A stretch of DNA of 64,000 bases from Nocardioidaceae bacterium (lineage in GTDB: Bacteria > Actinomycetota > Actinomycetes > Propionibacteriales > Nocardioidaceae): NCBI GenBank assembly GCA_017744365.1, contig JAGIBL010000007.1:100363-164362 (forward strand), given 5' to 3'. Shown here piece after piece: positions 29,516-37,582 of the stretch. Both the position numbers and the translations under genes were made by a program. Every line of letters starts with the position of its first letter. Positions within the stretch are counted from its first letter, which is position 1. Below the pieces are notes generated by a model that saw only the letters and a list, made by a program, of their open reading frames with translations, was not told where the DNA came from and did not search any database.

Positions 29516-31134
29516 TGGGCCTTCCGCAGCGACTCCTGCGCTGGCCGGTCGTCGCGGCCGCGGCCGTCGTGCTCGCCGGCGGCGGGACGGCGTACGCCGT
29601 GGGCCGCGACGACGGCGGCCCGGACTACCGGACCGTCACCGCGACCACCGGCGACGTCGAGCAGGTGCTCGCCAGCAGCGGCGTGGTCGACGCCGCCCGT
29701 CGCGCCGACCTGTCCTTCGGCACGAACGGCACCGTGGCGAAGGTCGACGTCGATCAGGGTGACACCGTGAGGGCGGGCCAGGTGGTCGCCACCCTGGATC
29801 CCACCGACCTCGAGGCCGCGGTCACCGACGCGAAGGCCAGCCTGGCGCAGGCGGTCGCCCGGCTGGAGGCCGACCAGGACGCCCAGGCCTCGGCCGTCCA
29901 GAACGCCTCGAACGACCAGCCGAAGCAGCCCAGCGCGCCGCAGCAGCCCAGCAAGCCGAGCCCGGCTCTCCAGGCGCTGGCCGCCCAGCAGAAGGCGGTG
30001 CGCGAGGCCCAGTCCGCTGCCTCCGCGGCGCTGGCGGCGGCGAAGTCCGCCCTGGCCGCGCAGACCGCTGCGTGTGCCGACGCGTACGGCGCTGCCGCCA
30101 CCCCGACCGCGACCCCGACCGACGCGGGCGCCGACCCCGACCCGCAGGACCCGCAGGACGCGAAGGACGCTGCCTGCGACACCGCGCTCGCCGACGTGCA
30201 GGCCGAGCAGGCAGCGGTCAAGGACGCCCAGGACACCCTGGCCCAGGCGCTCGACGTCCTGGCCGGCACGCTGACCAAGGCACTGGGCTCGGTGACGAGC
30301 CCCGAGACCGGCAACGCGCGGACGGCGGCCGAGACGCCGACCTCGCCGAGCAGCCAAGGGGACACCAGCGGAGGTGGCGGCACCGTGACGGCGGCCCAGC
30401 TCGCCTCCGACCAGGCGCAGATCGACCAGGCGAAGGCCGACCTTGCCGAGGCCCGGGCCCAGCGTGCCCAGGCCACCCTGCGAGCCACCCGCAGCGGCAC
30501 CGTGGCCGCCCTCGACCTCGCCGTCGGCGACCAGGTCAGCACCGGCAGCACCGTCGCCACCATCGTCGGTGGCCGCGCGGTCACGCTGACGCTGAGCATC
30601 GCGGAGACCTCGATCGACGAGGTGAGGGTGGGCCAGGCCGCCCGGGTCGGCGTGCCGGGGACGTCGACGACCACGGAGGGCCGGGTGACCGCGATCGGCA
30701 TGGTCGCGGACACCTCCACCGGGACGACGTCGTACCCGGTGACGGTGACCGTCGAGGATCCGTCGATCGCGCTGCCCACCGGCTCGCGGGCCTCGGTCTC
30801 GATCGTCACCGCGACCGCGAAGGACGTGGTCACCGTGCCGATCTCGGCGGTCAGCGGGACCGGGAGCACCGGCACCGTCCGGGTCTGGAACGGGTCGACC
30901 GCCACCCGCACCCGGGTCACCCTCGGGGTCCGCGGCGCCCGCACGGTCCAGGTGACCGGCGGCGTCAAGGCGGGCACGCGGCTGGTCGTGGCCGACGCCG
31001 ACCAGGCGATCACCGGCGCCGCCTCCGAGCTGAACAACCGCGGTGGCTTCGGTCCGAACGGCCCGGCGATCGAGTTCCGCGGTGCCGGGCCCGGCAAGGG
31101 CCCGGTCACCTTCGTGAACCCGGGCGGCAAGTAG
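29515..31134 (+). CDS. Second HlyD/MacA-like adaptor protein, with long coiled coil
   Basis: 539-aa membrane fusion protein with an N-terminal signal anchor (about 10-28). Lipoyl half-motifs are GTVAKVDVDQGDTVRAGQVV and GTVAALDLAVGDQVSTGSTV. Between them lies an unusually long Ala/Gln-rich hairpin (about 90-310), with a Pro/Thr/Asp-rich break at its tip. The ATG overlaps the lipoprotein stop by one base (TGATG). It is longer than the first adaptor, so the cassette encodes two different adaptors for one pump. Confidence 0.85.
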   Translation: MGLPQRLLRWPVVAAAAVVLAGGGTAYAVGRDDGGPDYRTVTATTGDVEQVLASSGVVDAARRADLSFGTNGTVAKVDVDQGDTVRAGQVVATLDPTDLEAAVTDAKASLAQAVARLEADQDAQASAVQNASNDQPKQPSAPQQPSKPSPALQALAAQQKAVREAQSAASAALAAAKSALAAQTAACADAYGAAATPTATPTDAGADPDPQDPQDAKDAACDTALADVQAEQAAVKDAQDTLAQALDVLAGTLTKALGSVTSPETGNARTAAETPTSPSSQGDTSGGGGTVTAAQLASDQAQIDQAKADLAEARAQRAQATLRATRSGTVAALDLAVGDQVSTGSTVATIVGGRAVTLTLSIAETSIDEVRVGQAARVGVPGTSTTTEGRVTAIGMVADTSTGTTSYPVTVTVEDPSIALPTGSRASVSIVTATAKDVVTVPISAVSGTGSTGTVRVWNGSTATRTRVTLGVRGARTVQVTGGVKAGTRLVVADADQAITGAASELNNRGGFGPNGPAIEFRGAGPGKGPVTFVNPGGK

Positions 31135-31162
31135 ACGCGCTCCGGGTCGCGAGCACTCCTGA

Positions 31163-31168
31163 CAGGAT
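31163..31168 (+). promoter_or_regulatory. -10-like element before the DNA ligase gene
   Basis: CAGGAT lies 7 nt before the ATG at 31176 with no ribosome binding site between, again a leaderless layout. Confidence 0.3.
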
Positions 31169-31175
31169 TGGCCGC

Positions 31176-32132
31176 ATGCAGCCGATGCTCGCGACCCGGG
31201 GCGACCACGTCCCGGCCGGTGCGGAGTGGACCCACGAGGTCAAGTGGGACGGCATCCGCGCGCTGGTGGAGGTGCGTGCCGGCCGGCTGCGGATCTGGAC
31301 GCGCAACGAGAACGAGGTCTCCGTCGCCTATCCCGAGCTCGCCGGCCTGGCCCGCCTCGCCGACGACCTGCTCCTCGACGGGGAGATCGTCGCGCTCGGC
31401 GACGGGGTGCCCTCGTTCTCCGCGCTGGCCGACCGGATGCACGTGCGCAACGGCGTCACCGCGGCTCGGCTGGCGGCCACCAACCCGGTCACGTTCCTGG
31501 CCTTCGACCTGCTCCGGCTCGACGGCGAGGACCTGACCGGCCGGCCGCTGCGCGAGCGACGGGAGCGGCTCCTCGGCCTGGACATCGCCGCTGCCTTCGC
31601 CGCGGACGAGCGGGTCGCCTGGCAGGTCCCTCCGACGTACGACGACGGCGCGATGCTCCTCGACGCGGCCGGTGCCCAGGGGCTCGAGGGGATCGTGAGC
31701 AAGCGGCTCTCCAGCCTCTACCACCCGGGCCGGCGCTCGAAGGAGTGGCTGAAGTTCCCGCTGCGCCGCACCGGCTCGTTCCTGGTCGGCGGCTACCGGC
31801 ACGAGACCGGCAGCGGCACCCGGCTGGGCGCGGTGCTGGTCGGCGAGCCGAGCGCCGGCGGGCTGGTCTTCCGCGGCAAGGTCGGCTCCGGGCTCGCGGG
31901 CCGGGTCGGCCAGCGGCTCGGGGAGATCCTCAAACCCCTGGCGACGGACGCCTCGCCGTTCGAGGCCGAGCTGCCCAAGGCCGACCGGATCGGCACCACC
32001 TGGGTACGACCCGAGGTGATCGTGGACGTCGAGTACCTGACGCTCACCCCGGACGGGCGGCTGCGGCAGCCGTCGTACCGGGGGATCCGCACCGACCTTT
32101 CAGCGGCCGACCTGGGAGATGCCGATGCCTGA
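31176..32132 (+). CDS. ATP-dependent DNA ligase, LigD ligase domain as a separate protein
   Basis: 318-aa ATP-dependent ligase. Motif I is EVKWDGIR (adenylated Lys about 24), followed by DLLLDGEIVAL, FDLLRLDG, EGIVSKR and WLKFPLRR blocks of the nucleotidyltransferase domain, then an OB-fold domain ending with VEYLTLTPDGRLRQPSYRGIR. It corresponds to the ligase module of LigD, with no fused polymerase or phosphoesterase. It overlaps the polymerase gene by 8 nt. Together with Ku it should seal breaks in non-homologous end joining. Confidence 0.92.
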   Translation: MQPMLATRGDHVPAGAEWTHEVKWDGIRALVEVRAGRLRIWTRNENEVSVAYPELAGLARLADDLLLDGEIVALGDGVPSFSALADRMHVRNGVTAARLAATNPVTFLAFDLLRLDGEDLTGRPLRERRERLLGLDIAAAFAADERVAWQVPPTYDDGAMLLDAAGAQGLEGIVSKRLSSLYHPGRRSKEWLKFPLRRTGSFLVGGYRHETGSGTRLGAVLVGEPSAGGLVFRGKVGSGLAGRVGQRLGEILKPLATDASPFEAELPKADRIGTTWVRPEVIVDVEYLTLTPDGRLRQPSYRGIRTDLSAADLGDADA

Positions 32133-33015
32133 GCAGGAACGCACCGAGGTCCGCGTCGAGGTGGATGGCCGGGTTCTCACCCTGGTCAACCTGGAGAAGG
32201 TGATGTACCCGCGCACCGGCACCACCAAGGGCGAGGTGCTCAACTACTACGCGCGGGTCGCGCCGGTGATGCTGCCGCTGCTCGCCGACCGCGCGGTGAC
32301 CCGGATCCGCTGGCCGCACGGGACCGGCGACAAGTCCTTCTTCGAGAAGAACGTGCCCGCCGGGATCCCGTCCTGGCTGCGCGTGGTCAAGGTCCCGACC
32401 ACGGGCTCGCGCACCGAGAGCGGCGAGGCCGGCGAGCTCCGCTTCCCGGTCGTCGACTCGCTGGCCGCGCTCACCTACCTGGTCAACCTGGCCTCGCTCG
32501 AGCTGCACGTGCACCAGTGGACCGTGGACGGGAAGGACAAGCCGGTCAACCCGAACAGGCTGGTGGTCGACCTCGACCCGGGCGAGCCGGCCGGGCTGAT
32601 GGAGTGCTCGCAGGTCGCGCTGCTCGTCCGCGACCGTCTCGCTGAGGACGGCCTGGACTGCTGGCCGGTGACCAGCGGCTCCAAGGGTCTGCACCTGTAC
32701 GCCGACCTGCCGGACCGTTCTCGTTCCAGCGACGAGGTCCGGGACTACGCCAAGGACATCGCCGAGGAGCTCGAGGCCGCGCACCCGAAGCTCGTCGTCT
32801 CGCAGATGACCAAGGCCCGCCGGGGCGGCAAGGTCTTCCTGGACTGGTCGCAGAACGTCGGCGCGAAGACGACCATCTCGCCGTACTCGCTGCGTGGCCG
32901 GGAGTACCCGACCGTCGCCGCGCCCCGCGACTGGTCCGAGATCGAGGAGGGCGCCGAGGACCCGCTGGCCCTGGAGCAGCTCCGCTACGAGGACGTGCTG
33001 GACAGGCTCGGCTGA
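32125..33015 (+). CDS. LigD polymerase-domain protein (primase-like NHEJ polymerase)
   Basis: 296-aa archaeo-eukaryotic-primase-fold polymerase of the LigD Pol family. Blocks include LVNLEKVMYPRTGTTKGEVL, RWPHGTGDKSFFEKN, the catalytic Asp pair in RLVVDLDPGEP, and SGSKGLHLYADL; FLDWSQN holds a further Asp. It fills or extends ends with ribo- or deoxynucleotides before ligation. ATG 32125 is preferred to ATG 32119 because GGGAG sits at the right distance. Its 3' end overlaps the convergent flippase-like gene by 31 bp. Confidence 0.92.
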   Translation: MPEQERTEVRVEVDGRVLTLVNLEKVMYPRTGTTKGEVLNYYARVAPVMLPLLADRAVTRIRWPHGTGDKSFFEKNVPAGIPSWLRVVKVPTTGSRTESGEAGELRFPVVDSLAALTYLVNLASLELHVHQWTVDGKDKPVNPNRLVVDLDPGEPAGLMECSQVALLVRDRLAEDGLDCWPVTSGSKGLHLYADLPDRSRSSDEVRDYAKDIAEELEAAHPKLVVSQMTKARRGGKVFLDWSQNVGAKTTISPYSLRGREYPTVAAPRDWSEIEEGAEDPLALEQLRYEDVLDRLG

Positions 33016-33893
33016 ACCCGGGCGCCCCCGCGCGACGTCGCCCACCACCCCAGCGCCATCACCGCGTCGGCGACCGTGTGCACCACCCGGGCCAGCAACG
33101 CCAGGGCGGTCGCCGGCCCGACGCCGAGCACCGGGGTCAGCAGCAGCACGAACACGGTCTCGCGGGCCCCGACGCCGGCCGGGGCCAGCACGACCACGAC
33201 GCCCACGGCGTAGCCGAGCGCGAAGGCCCCGCCGAGCGCGACGAGGTCGCCCCAGGGCGCGCCCGGCACGAGCAGCACCAGCGCCCCCGCGTACGACGCC
33301 CACGCCACCGCCAGCAGCAGCACGATCCTCAGCGTCGCGAGCACGTCGATCCGTACGTCACGTCCGGCCACCCGCTGGCCGAGCAGCCGGACCACGCCGG
33401 GGACGAGCCCGACCAGGCCGGCGGCCAGGGCCAGCCAGAACAGCTGGTCCGGCCAGTCGGCGTCGAGCCCGCCGGTCAGCACGGTCGCCGAGCCGGCCAG
33501 CAGCGCGGTGTCCACGTGGTAGCCGAGGAAGAGCAGCCCGGCCGCGACGGTCGCCCGCGGCGGGACGTCGTGCCGGCGGGCCAGGTCGGCCTGCGCGCCG
33601 ATGGACCAGACCGAGCCGGGGATGTACTTGCCGAGCTGGCCGAGGAAGAAGATCGCCAGCCCGTCGAGCACCGGGACCGACGCGTCCAGGCGGGACATCA
33701 GCAGCAGCCAGAGGAACCCGGTGGCGAGCAGCCCCAGCAGCACCAGGGCGAGAGCACCAGCGAGCCCGAGTGCGGAGGTCTGGCGCAGCGCCGACCCGAT
33801 CTCGTCCCACCGACCGCGCAGGGAGGCCCAGGCGAAGACGAGCACCGCCGCCAGGAAAGCGACGCGGAGAGCGATGCGAAGACGTTCAGCCAC
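32985..33893 (-). CDS. Lysylphosphatidylglycerol synthase/YbhN-like membrane protein (flippase-like)
   Basis: 302-aa membrane protein with about eight helices, of the LPG synthase transmembrane/YbhN family. Characteristic segments are FFLGQLGKYIPGSVWSIGAQ and VLAPAGVGARETVFVLLL. Relatives include lipid flippases and the membrane part of MprF; the soluble aminoacyl-transfer domain is absent here. It is the last gene of a five-gene operon, starting 8 nt before the methyltransferase stop (GTG 33893). Context suggests movement of a lipid-linked glycan or anchor lipid across the membrane. Confidence 0.8.
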   Translation of the reverse strand: MAERLRIALRVAFLAAVLVFAWASLRGRWDEIGSALRQTSALGLAGALALVLLGLLATGFLWLLLMSRLDASVPVLDGLAIFFLGQLGKYIPGSVWSIGAQADLARRHDVPPRATVAAGLLFLGYHVDTALLAGSATVLTGGLDADWPDQLFWLALAAGLVGLVPGVVRLLGQRVAGRDVRIDVLATLRIVLLLAVAWASYAGALVLLVPGAPWGDLVALGGAFALGYAVGVVVVLAPAGVGARETVFVLLLTPVLGVGPATALALLARVVHTVADAVMALGWWATSRGGARVQPSLSSTSS

Positions 33894-34590
33894 GCAATCT
33901 CACCAGCGCCGTCCGGGTCGGGTAGGGGAGGGCCGGGGTGAGCCCACGGGTCCAGGTCACCTCGACGGGCACCGGCGCGGCGGCGATCGCGTCCCGGTAC
34001 CGCGCCCGGTCCACGTTGTCGAAGACCAGCACGCCCCCGGGTGCGAGCTTCCCGAGCGCCCGGCGGAAGCAGGCGTTGCGTGCGCGGCCATCCACCACGA
34101 TGAGGTCGAAGAGTCCGTCGGTCTCGTCCAGAGCTGCCACGTACGCGGCGAAGTCCAGGCCCGCGAAGCCGTCCTTCTCCGACAGCTCCTCGCCGAGCGC
34201 CCCGGTCGCGCGCGCCGGTGGCACCACGGAGACCGACGCGTTCGGTGGCAGCGCCGGGCTCACAAGCGAGGCCCAGGCCGGGTCGTGCTCGACCGAGGTG
34301 ACCGTCTTGGCCCGCCGCGACAGCCACGCGGTGGACGCGCCCGAGCCCCACTCGAAGACCCGCGCGTCGGGGTTCTCCCGCAGGAACGCCGCCACCTGGT
34401 CGCTGGCCCGGAAGGTCCACCAGGGCACGTCGTACGGGAGCAGGTCCTCGAGGTCGTAGATGGAGAGCAGCGAGCGCAGCCACAGCCCGGTCCGCGAGCG
34501 CGCGGCCCACCGGTCCAGCAGGCCGAGCAGCCCGACCGCGGCGAGCACCTTGCGGACGGCGCGCACCGCGCCGACGTACACCGACTTCAT
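33886..34590 (-). CDS. Class I SAM-dependent methyltransferase
   Basis: 234-aa protein with a Rossmann-type methyltransferase core. The glycine motif VFEWGSGASTAWLSRR (about 95-110) is followed by TVTSVEHDPAW and, later, FDLIVVDGRARNACFRRAL. The N-terminal 70 residues include an amphipathic segment that may contact the membrane. The ATG at 34590 overlaps the GT-C stop in an ATGA, with AAGGGA upstream. In this operon it may methylate a sugar of an envelope glycan, which is inference. Confidence 0.82.
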   Translation of the reverse strand: MKSVYVGAVRAVRKVLAAVGLLGLLDRWAARSRTGLWLRSLLSIYDLEDLLPYDVPWWTFRASDQVAAFLRENPDARVFEWGSGASTAWLSRRAKTVTSVEHDPAWASLVSPALPPNASVSVVPPARATGALGEELSEKDGFAGLDFAAYVAALDETDGLFDLIVVDGRARNACFRRALGKLAPGGVLVFDNVDRARYRDAIAAAPVPVEVTWTRGLTPALPYPTRTALVRLRG

Positions 34591-36659
34591 CCCTGTCCCT
34601 TCAGCCGTTCCCAGCCCACGTCGGTCAGCCGCATGTCGAGAGTCTTGCCCGACCTCCGGCTGAACGTCACCCACAACCCGTCCGGCGCGGCAGCCTGCGC
34701 GGCACCGACCGCGATCCGCAGTGAGCCCTCCGCGCGCACGACCGGCGCCTCGGTCCCGCCGACCCGGACGACCAGGTCGGCCGGCGCGCTGCCGCCGAGC
34801 ACGAGGGTGCCGGCCGAGGGCGCCCGCAACGCGATCTCGGCGACCGGCACCGGCGCGACGAGCACGGGCTCGCTGGGCCACTGCACCCAGCCGTCAACCG
34901 CGTAGCGCCACAGGTCGGTGCCGGTCCCGGTGCCCAGCGCCGCGTCGGTCACGCTCACCCGGGTCGCGGGCAGCGTGGGCACCTCGACGGTGCAGCGGCC
35001 GAGCAGCGTCAGCGTCACGTCGAACCCGTGCCGCCACCGGCTGACCTCGTCCAGCGGCGTGCAGTTCTCCGGCAGCGTCTTGAGGAAGACCGCGTCGAAC
35101 TCACCGCTCCCCGGGTCACGCCGCGCCGGCAGGTGCGAGGGCCACAGCGGGCCGGTCGGCTCCTCGCGGCAGTCCAGGCTGCGGTTGGTCGAGTACGCCG
35201 CGGCGCCGTCGGTGAACCGGTAGGCGCGGTCGGTCTCCTGGTCCACCTTGGCCTTGCAGAGCAGCTGCCGGTCCAGCGGTGCGTGCGCGACCAGCTCGGG
35301 CAGGCTGACCCGCCAGAAGTCTCCGCCGGGACGGGCGTCCGGGCCCGCGAACGGGCCGGTGAGCAGGTCGGTGACCAGGTTGACGTAGGTGGTCTGGTAC
35401 GGCTGCAGCGTGACCTCGTCGGCCAGCGGCAGCAGCAGCGCCAGTACCGCGAGGACGCCCGCGAGGCGCCCGCGCAGGTGCGCCATCCCGTACGTCGCCA
35501 GCACGGCCATAGCGGGCACGGCGAAGAGCAGCTGGCGCAGCCCGTGGTAGAGGTCCGAGCCGAGCAGGATCGCCGCCACCGGCAGTGCGAAGGCCTGCAC
35601 CCCGACCATGGCCACCCGGGCCGCCGGGACCGGGTCCGAGCGCCAGTGCCGCCACACGACCAGCAGCGCGACCGTGGTGCCGGCGAGCAGGAAGAGCAGC
35701 AGCAGCGTGGGCATCTCCTCGGCCAGGTGCCGGGGCACGTAGAGCCGGTCGGTGCGCTCGCCGTCGAGGAAGCTCGACGAGGACTCGGTGGTGCGCGGCA
35801 GCGCGCGCAGCGGATGCCCGAAGAGGTTCGGGTAGGTCGCCACCAGCACACCGGCCGCGACAGCCGCCGAGGCGGCCAGCTCACCCAGGGCGACCAGCGC
35901 GCGGCGGGCGTTCATCGACAGCGCGATGCCCGCGACCGCGACCAGGCCGGCCGCGAGCAGCCCCGACCACATCCCCGGCCGGGTGCCCAGGGTGAGCACC
36001 AGACCGCCTACCAGGCAGGCGATCCGGCCACCCCTGACGACGAGACGAGACGGTTCGTCTCGCACGAACAGCAGCAGCCCCAGGGTCGCGAGCGTGTGCC
36101 CGGTGGCGACCGGGACGTCCTTGACGTTGACCATCGCGTGCCCGGTCCACATCGGGATCGCGGCCAGCGTCGCTGCGGCGACCAGGCCCCAGCGCCACTG
36201 CCGCAGCAGCACCCGCCCGATCGCGGCCACCGCGGCCAGGCCGACCAGCGCGATCAGCACGTCACCGAGGTGCCGGACGTCGTACGCGTGCGGCGTGGTG
36301 GACACCTCGCCCCAGCCCTCCACGCCCCAGAGCACCGACCAGGCGTGCAGCAGCAGCATCGTCACCGGCGCGTAGACGAACGTGTTGGTGTCCGCGCTGC
36401 CCGGCCCGTCGCCGCGGTAGTCCCAGTCGAGTGCGTACCAGCCGTTGTCGAGGTAGTTGCGCAGCCGCATCACGTGGATCGGCTCGTCTGTGGTGATGCC
36501 GGTGCGGAACGCGCCCAGCACCATCAGCGTCGCGGTGACCGCGAGCACCAGCACCGAGGCCGCGGTCAGCAGGCGCGGCGGCGGCGCCGGCCGCCAGGCA
36601 CGCAGCGGAGCCGGGAGGACCCGTACGGCGGGCGCCGCAGGTGCGGCGGTGAGGGTCAC
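34587..36659 (-). CDS. GT-C fold membrane glycosyltransferase (GT39/PMT-like), paralogue B
   Basis: 690-aa membrane protein with about ten N-terminal helices and a large C-terminal soluble beta-rich domain (about 430-690). The first outside loop carries TGITTDEPIHVMRLRNYL, matching the acidic metal/donor motif of GT-C enzymes that use polyprenyl-phosphate sugars. It is clearly paralogous to the gene at 37579-39681: both share VMRLRN, a TNT(F/A)VY motif, P(M)WTGH and a KDVPVATG loop. The GTG overlaps the GT2 stop by 4 nt. Donor and acceptor are unknown. Confidence 0.8.
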   Translation of the reverse strand: MTLTAAPAAPAVRVLPAPLRAWRPAPPPRLLTAASVLVLAVTATLMVLGAFRTGITTDEPIHVMRLRNYLDNGWYALDWDYRGDGPGSADTNTFVYAPVTMLLLHAWSVLWGVEGWGEVSTTPHAYDVRHLGDVLIALVGLAAVAAIGRVLLRQWRWGLVAAATLAAIPMWTGHAMVNVKDVPVATGHTLATLGLLLFVRDEPSRLVVRGGRIACLVGGLVLTLGTRPGMWSGLLAAGLVAVAGIALSMNARRALVALGELAASAAVAAGVLVATYPNLFGHPLRALPRTTESSSSFLDGERTDRLYVPRHLAEEMPTLLLLFLLAGTTVALLVVWRHWRSDPVPAARVAMVGVQAFALPVAAILLGSDLYHGLRQLLFAVPAMAVLATYGMAHLRGRLAGVLAVLALLLPLADEVTLQPYQTTYVNLVTDLLTGPFAGPDARPGGDFWRVSLPELVAHAPLDRQLLCKAKVDQETDRAYRFTDGAAAYSTNRSLDCREEPTGPLWPSHLPARRDPGSGEFDAVFLKTLPENCTPLDEVSRWRHGFDVTLTLLGRCTVEVPTLPATRVSVTDAALGTGTGTDLWRYAVDGWVQWPSEPVLVAPVPVAEIALRAPSAGTLVLGGSAPADLVVRVGGTEAPVVRAEGSLRIAVGAAQAAAPDGLWVTFSRRSGKTLDMRLTDVGWERLKGQG

Positions 36660-37582
36660 GCGCGACGGTCCCGGTGGCGTGAGTAGACGACCAGCTCGGC
36701 GAGCAGGCCGAACAGCACCAGCTGCAGGCCGCCGAGCGCGAGCACGACCCCGGCGATCAGGGCGGGCCGGCCGCCGATGGCCTGGCCGGAGACCTTCTCC
36801 ACCAGCAGCCAGGACAGGATCAGCCCGCCGCCGGCCAGGCTGGCCAGCCCGAGGCCGCTGAACAGGTGCGAGGGCCGGCTCTCGTAGGACATCAGGAACC
36901 GCACGGTGAGCAGGTCCACGAAGCCGCGCCAGAACCGGGCCAGGCCGTACTTGCTCTTGCCGTGCAGACGCTCGTGGTGCTGCACGGTGACCTCGGCGGT
37001 GCGGAAGCCGAACCAGTGCGCGATCACGGTCAGGTACCGGTGCAGCTCGCCGTACATCATCGGCGCGGCCTGCCGGGCCACCTCCGCGCGCATCACCTTG
37101 AAGCCGGAGTTGAAGTCCTTGCCCGGCACGCCGGAGAGCATCGCGGTGGCGCCGTTGTAGACCTTCGAGGTGTTCCGCTTCACGAACCGGTCGTTGCGGC
37201 CCTCGTTCCGGGCGCCGGTGACCAGGTCGGCGCCGTCCTCGAGACGCGCCACCAGCAGCGGCAGCTCGGCCGGGTCGTCCTGGCCGTCGGCATCCATCAT
37301 CACCACGACCTCGGCGCCGGCGTCGACCGCGCGCTCGAAGCCGTGCTTGAGCGCGGTCGCCTTGCCCTGGTTGCGGCCCAGCGAGATCAGCTCGACCTCC
37401 CGGTGCCGCTCGGCCAGGTCGGCGACCACCTCGCGGGTCTTGTCGGTCGAGCCGTCGTCGACGACGAGCACGTGCCCGTCGACGCCCATCAGGGTCAGCT
37501 CGGAGACGATGGCGGGCACCACCACGACGAGGTTCTCGGCTTCGTTGAGGGCGGGCACGACCACCCAGAGGTTCGTTGTCAT
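36656..37582 (-). CDS. Polyprenyl-phosphate glycosyltransferase, DPM1-like GT2 with membrane tail
   Basis: 308-aa GT2 enzyme: the catalytic domain (about 1-230) has VVPALNEAENL, LVVDDGSTDKT and the DxD motif VMMDADGQDDPAE, and two C-terminal helices (about 240-300) anchor it. It resembles dolichol-phosphate mannosyltransferase and GtrB, which load a sugar on polyprenyl phosphate. It sits between two GT-C enzymes that need such donors, an arrangement that strongly suggests a shared pathway. ATG 37582 overlaps the upstream stop (ATGA) and has AAGGAG 7 nt before it. Confidence 0.9.
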   Translation of the reverse strand: MTTNLWVVVPALNEAENLVVVVPAIVSELTLMGVDGHVLVVDDGSTDKTREVVADLAERHREVELISLGRNQGKATALKHGFERAVDAGAEVVVMMDADGQDDPAELPLLVARLEDGADLVTGARNEGRNDRFVKRNTSKVYNGATAMLSGVPGKDFNSGFKVMRAEVARQAAPMMYGELHRYLTVIAHWFGFRTAEVTVQHHERLHGKSKYGLARFWRGFVDLLTVRFLMSYESRPSHLFSGLGLASLAGGGLILSWLLVEKVSGQAIGGRPALIAGVVLALGGLQLVLFGLLAELVVYSRHRDRRA

